Shown piece by piece: positions 62,907 through 64,000 of a stretch of DNA of 64,000 bases. The notes beneath the pieces are model-generated. The model saw nothing but the letters and a program-made list of their open reading frames with translations, had not been told where the DNA came from and made no database searches. This DNA is from JADLDB01 sp040755835 (GTDB lineage: Bacteria > Myxococcota > Myxococcia > Myxococcales > Myxococcaceae). Positions within the stretch are counted from its first letter, which is position 1. Every line of letters begins with the position of its first letter. The stretch covers positions 1 through 64,000 of the forward strand of contig JBFMAB010000057.1 of assembly GCA_040755835.1 (NCBI GenBank). Reading direction: 5' to 3'. A program made the position numbers and the translations under genes.

Positions 62907-63707
62907 ATGACAGCCCTCCTCGCGATGCTGCTCCTCGCGGCGCCGGACTCCGGCGCGCCGCGCATGGTCGTCCTCGGGTTGCAGCGCGTCGGCGGCGCCA
63001 CCGAGGGCGAGGCCGCGCTCCTCAACGACGCCGTCGTCCAGTGGGTGTCGAAGGCCGGCGTCTTCCAGGTCATCTCGCAGCGCGACATCGAGACGCTGCT
63101 GGGCGTCGAGCGCCAGAAGCAGCTGCTGGGCTGCGGCGACGACTCGTCCAGCTGCATGGCCGAGCTGACCGGCGCGCTCGACGCGCGGTACGTGCTGTCG
63201 GGCCAGGTGAACAAGCTGGGCTCGACGGTGCAGCTGACGCTGCAGATGCTGGACACACAGAAGAGCCAGGTGGTGGGCCGCAGCCTGAAGGCGGCGAAGT
63301 CGGCGGAGGAGCTGCGCGCCATCGTCCCGTGGGCCGTCGCCGAGGCCACCGGCACGCCGCCGCCGAAGCCGCCGTCGCGCACCTGGCCCACGGTGCTGAT
63401 GGTGACGGGCGGCGTGTCGATTCTCGGGGGCGGGGTGGTGGGCTTCCAGGCGCTGACGCGCGAGACGTCGGTGGCGCGCGAGCTGAAGGACGCGGTGCCC
63501 GGGCGGCTCAACACCGCCGCGTACTACGAAGCCGAGGCCCGCGAGGTGCGCGAGCGCAAGACGGCCGCGCTCTTGCTGCTGTCGCTGGGCGCGGGGCTGT
63601 TGGCCGGCGGCATCAGCTGGTGGTTCAGCCTGCCCGACGTGGCCGCGGCGCGGGTGGCGCTGGTGCCGACGGGCGCGGGCTTCGCGCTGGTGGGGGACTT
63701 CTGGTGA
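62907..63707 (+). CDS. CsgG/LpoB-like domain protein with C-terminal membrane helices
   Basis: 266 residues. A signal-like N-terminus (LLAMLLLAAPDSG) precedes a CsgG/LpoB-type domain: MVVLGLQRVGGATEGEAALL, VFQVISQRDIETLLGVERQK, CMAELTGALDARYVLSGQV, TLQMLDTQKSQVVGRS. Two helices follow (VLMVTGGVSILGGGVVGFQAL and AALLLLSLGAGLLAGGISWW). Such domains act in outer-membrane secretion or in tuning cell-wall synthases. The stop overlaps the next start (GTGA). Confidence 0.82.
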   Translation: MTALLAMLLLAAPDSGAPRMVVLGLQRVGGATEGEAALLNDAVVQWVSKAGVFQVISQRDIETLLGVERQKQLLGCGDDSSSCMAELTGALDARYVLSGQVNKLGSTVQLTLQMLDTQKSQVVGRSLKAAKSAEELRAIVPWAVAEATGTPPPKPPSRTWPTVLMVTGGVSILGGGVVGFQALTRETSVARELKDAVPGRLNTAAYYEAEAREVRERKTAALLLLSLGAGLLAGGISWWFSLPDVAAARVALVPTGAGFALVGDFW

Positions 63708-64000
63708 GGCGCGCGACGGTGCTGGTGGTGGTGGGTGTCGCGGCGCTGGGCGGCTGCCGTACGTGCATCGACGCCGACGTCCCGCGGCAGTACGCGTGCA
63801 CCGGCGACGCGGGCATCGGCGACGAGTGCCCGGACCGCTACGACGACAAGGGCGACCTGCTGGCGGTGTGGGAGTGCAACACCACGTGGGGCTACTGCTT
63901 CGACACCACGAAGGGCGAGCCCCACCCGTGCCGCGTCGACTCGGAGTGCGGCGGCGGCTGGCGCTGCACGCCCGATGGCCGCTGCGGCGACCCGTCGCAG
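63704..64000 (+). CDS. Cys-rich lipoprotein, 3' end outside window
   Basis: 99 codons are visible from GTG 63704. Signal peptide with lipobox ALGGC. The mature start has CRTCIDADVPRQYACTGDAG, then WECNTTWGYCFD and HPCRVDSECGGGWRCTPDGRC, spaced like the disulfide repeats of the other lipoproteins here. Translationally coupled to the CsgG/LpoB-like gene, so a shared envelope role is likely. Confidence 0.85.
   Translation, partial: MRRATVLVVVGVAALGGCRTCIDADVPRQYACTGDAGIGDECPDRYDDKGDLLAVWECNTTWGYCFDTTKGEPHPCRVDSECGGGWRCTPDGRCGDPSQ

Noticed and set aside
60221..63514. Minus-strand open frame of 1097 codons
   Set aside because: Antisense shadow of the GH31 and CsgG/LpoB-like genes; translation is His/Arg/Val-rich without domains, as expected in GC-rich DNA.

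Overview
The window is very GC-rich, with dense GTG starts and many 1-4 base start/stop overlaps. It carries features typical of Myxococcota (myxobacteria): DUF4215/myxobacterial disulfide-repeat proteins, many lipoproteins with Gly/Asp 'DAG' linkers, two histidine kinase/NtrC-type pairs, an ECF sigma factor with a six-helix CarR/NrsF-like membrane partner, and TatT-type TRAP components. I read it as a chromosomal segment of a myxobacterium, probably near Myxococcaceae/Archangiaceae. Genus is inference. I see no rRNA, tRNA, IS element, prophage or CRISPR array.

Layout. 1-3446: 3' part of a giant secreted repeat protein, then a hairpin terminator. 3529-8880 (minus): five-gene Lol/MacB-type exporter operon (two permeases, LolA-like carrier, outer-membrane barrel, ATPase). 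9032-12578: kinase/NtrC pair and an Ap4A phosphorylase-like gene. 12631-16963 (minus): second permease pair without an ATPase, plus a DUF2071-like gene. 17288-19864 (minus): Cys-rich RCC1 lipoprotein. 19935-21165: ECF sigma/anti-sigma pair with a good self-type promoter. 21168-25876: AhpD-like protein, lipoprotein, membrane protein plus cytochrome c lipoprotein, SIS protein, 64-aa Cys protein, EVE protein. 25877-33531: TRAP system (fused DctQM on minus; TatT and DctP on plus) split by a lipoprotein and a decaying hipBA module. 33688-39659: zinc-ribbon SDR, PAP2 protein, second kinase/NtrC pair, coiled-coil protein. 39880-48167: five overlapping lipoprotein genes. 48211-51326: nucleotidyltransferase pair, then a degenerate patch with two broken genes around one small lipoprotein gene. 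51350-59327: metallophosphoesterase, the Hsp70 / TPR-Lon-protease / J-like membrane protein operon, alpha/beta hydrolase. 59704-64000: small conserved protein, a beheaded permease remnant, GH31 lipoprotein, CsgG/LpoB-like protein, and the start of another Cys-rich lipoprotein.

How genes work together. The strongest novel candidate is the three-gene operon at 52313-58265. It holds an Hsp70 with a shortened C-terminus, a TPR protein carrying an ATPase-less but dyad-intact Lon (S16) protease domain, and a membrane-anchored J-like protein whose HPD motif has become PPE. It looks like a self-contained chaperone/protease module in which TPR and J-like parts may replace the AAA+ unfoldase. The second is the 8.3-kb operon of five lipoproteins (VWA; choice-of-anchor/PKD; Cys-rich/PPC; IPT/TIG; Cys-rich), which looks like one surface assembly. 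Several broken genes (hipA, 48921-49982, 50731-51326, 60184-60321) show local decay; some frameshifts lie at G-runs and could instead be sequence errors.
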